Assembly: GCF_033097525.1 (NCBI RefSeq)
Contig: NZ_CP109907.1
Span: 4,836,001-4,900,000, forward strand
DNA: 64,000 bases
Source of the DNA: Sphingobacterium sp. UGAL515B_05
Lineage (GTDB): Bacteria; Bacteroidota; Bacteroidia; Sphingobacteriales; Sphingobacteriaceae
Direction of reading: 5' to 3'
Shown: one piece after another, positions 63,770 through 64,000 of the stretch
Numbering within the stretch: the first letter of the stretch is position 1
How the letters are laid out: each line of letters starts with the position of its first letter
The notes under the pieces: model-generated
Databases searched by the model: none
What the model was told of the DNA's origin: nothing
What the model saw: only the letters and a program-made list of their open reading frames with translations
Translations under genes and position numbers: made by a program

Positions 63770-63777
63770 TATTTTTG
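63770..63777 (+). promoter_or_regulatory. Candidate -7 promoter element of the gene at the right edge
   Basis: TATTTTTG fits TAnnTTTG and lies 24 bases before the ATG at 63802. No clear -33 element. Confidence 0.35.
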
Positions 63778-63801
63778 TAGGAGCACAAATACTACATTGT
63801 A

Positions 63802-64000
63802 ATGATGAATAAAATATTTAATATAAAAGAGTTTGCATTCTATCTTAATGTTACCAAGCCTAAGAATGAGGATCTCCTTATTATTAATTATGAACATGAG
63901 GATAACTTACGACTGCAATCCGATTCTGTTACCATAGATTTTTATTTGCTCGCTATAAAGCCTCCGTTGGACACACAAGTGTTTTATGACAGACAATTTG
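63802..64000 (+). CDS. 5' end of a gene cut by the window edge, probably an AraC-type regulator
   Basis: From the ATG at 63802 (or 63805) the plus strand stays open for 66 codons to the end of the window. The product starts MMNKIFNIKEFAFYLNV and includes IINYEHEDNLRLQSDSVTIDFYLLAIK, the kind of opening seen in Bacteroidota AraC regulators with a cupin-like sensing part. The helix-turn-helix would lie outside. The family is an impression from a short stretch. Confidence 0.5.
   Translation, partial: MMNKIFNIKEFAFYLNVTKPKNEDLLIINYEHEDNLRLQSDSVTIDFYLLAIKPPLDTQVFYDRQF

Overview
The window is chromosomal DNA of a member of the Bacteroidota, most likely a Sphingobacterium-type organism. The reasons are a SusC/SusD pair, many short lipoprotein signals, a B-type succinate dehydrogenase with a single cytochrome b subunit, Bacteroidota-style promoter motifs (TAnnTTTG) and several families typical of this phylum (DUF6090, DUF4369-TlpA, split 5'-nucleotidase). 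The DNA is AT-rich by eye. I saw no rRNA, tRNA, CRISPR array, insertion sequence or phage genes. The window cuts a transporter gene at its left edge and a probable regulator gene at its right edge.

Layout. 1-4.6 kb: minus-strand genes for an MFS transporter (partial), a 5'-nucleotidase split into two overlapping genes, an Lrp-type regulator with its EamA exporter, and a FUSC membrane protein. 4.8-9.8 kb: a FAD/Fe-S 2-hydroxyacid dehydrogenase gene broken by one frameshift, a lipoprotein preceded by a long inverted repeat, and a DUF763 protein. 9.9-16.2 kb: a small membrane protein and a complete RND efflux operon (adaptor, pump, outer-membrane factor). 16.3-21.2 kb: single metabolic and housekeeping-type genes, including a secreted glutaminase and a secreted glycosidase-like protein. 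21.5-27.5 kb: a porin, a DASS-type dicarboxylate/sodium symporter and succinate dehydrogenase CAB in one direction, which looks like an uptake-and-oxidation unit for C4-dicarboxylates. 27.7-29.3 kb: a polysaccharide deacetylase and an acetyltransferase. 29.7-34.9 kb: an orphan SusC/SusD pair. 35-39.4 kb: an FCD-type GntR regulator with an MFS transporter, divergent from a serine hydrolase. 39.5-41.1 kb: a sodium/proton antiporter.

41.2-47.9 kb is the most interesting region. An Lrp regulator is divergent from a tightly packed operon encoding an ethanolamine/amino-acid permease, a glutamine-synthetase-like ligase, an iron-type alcohol dehydrogenase, a gamma-glutamyl hydrolase and an aldehyde dehydrogenase. 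Together these can make a complete route in which an amino alcohol such as ethanolamine is glutamylated, oxidised twice and hydrolysed to an amino acid plus glutamate, with no need for the EutBC lyase.

47.9-64 kb is a looser accessory region: a methyltransferase, a Nudix hydrolase, a HAD phosphatase, an amidohydrolase, acetyltransferases, AraC-type regulators, a decayed remnant of another iron-type alcohol dehydrogenase, a TlpA-like thioredoxin, and a probable zeta-like toxin/antitoxin pair with a repeated palindrome in its promoter.
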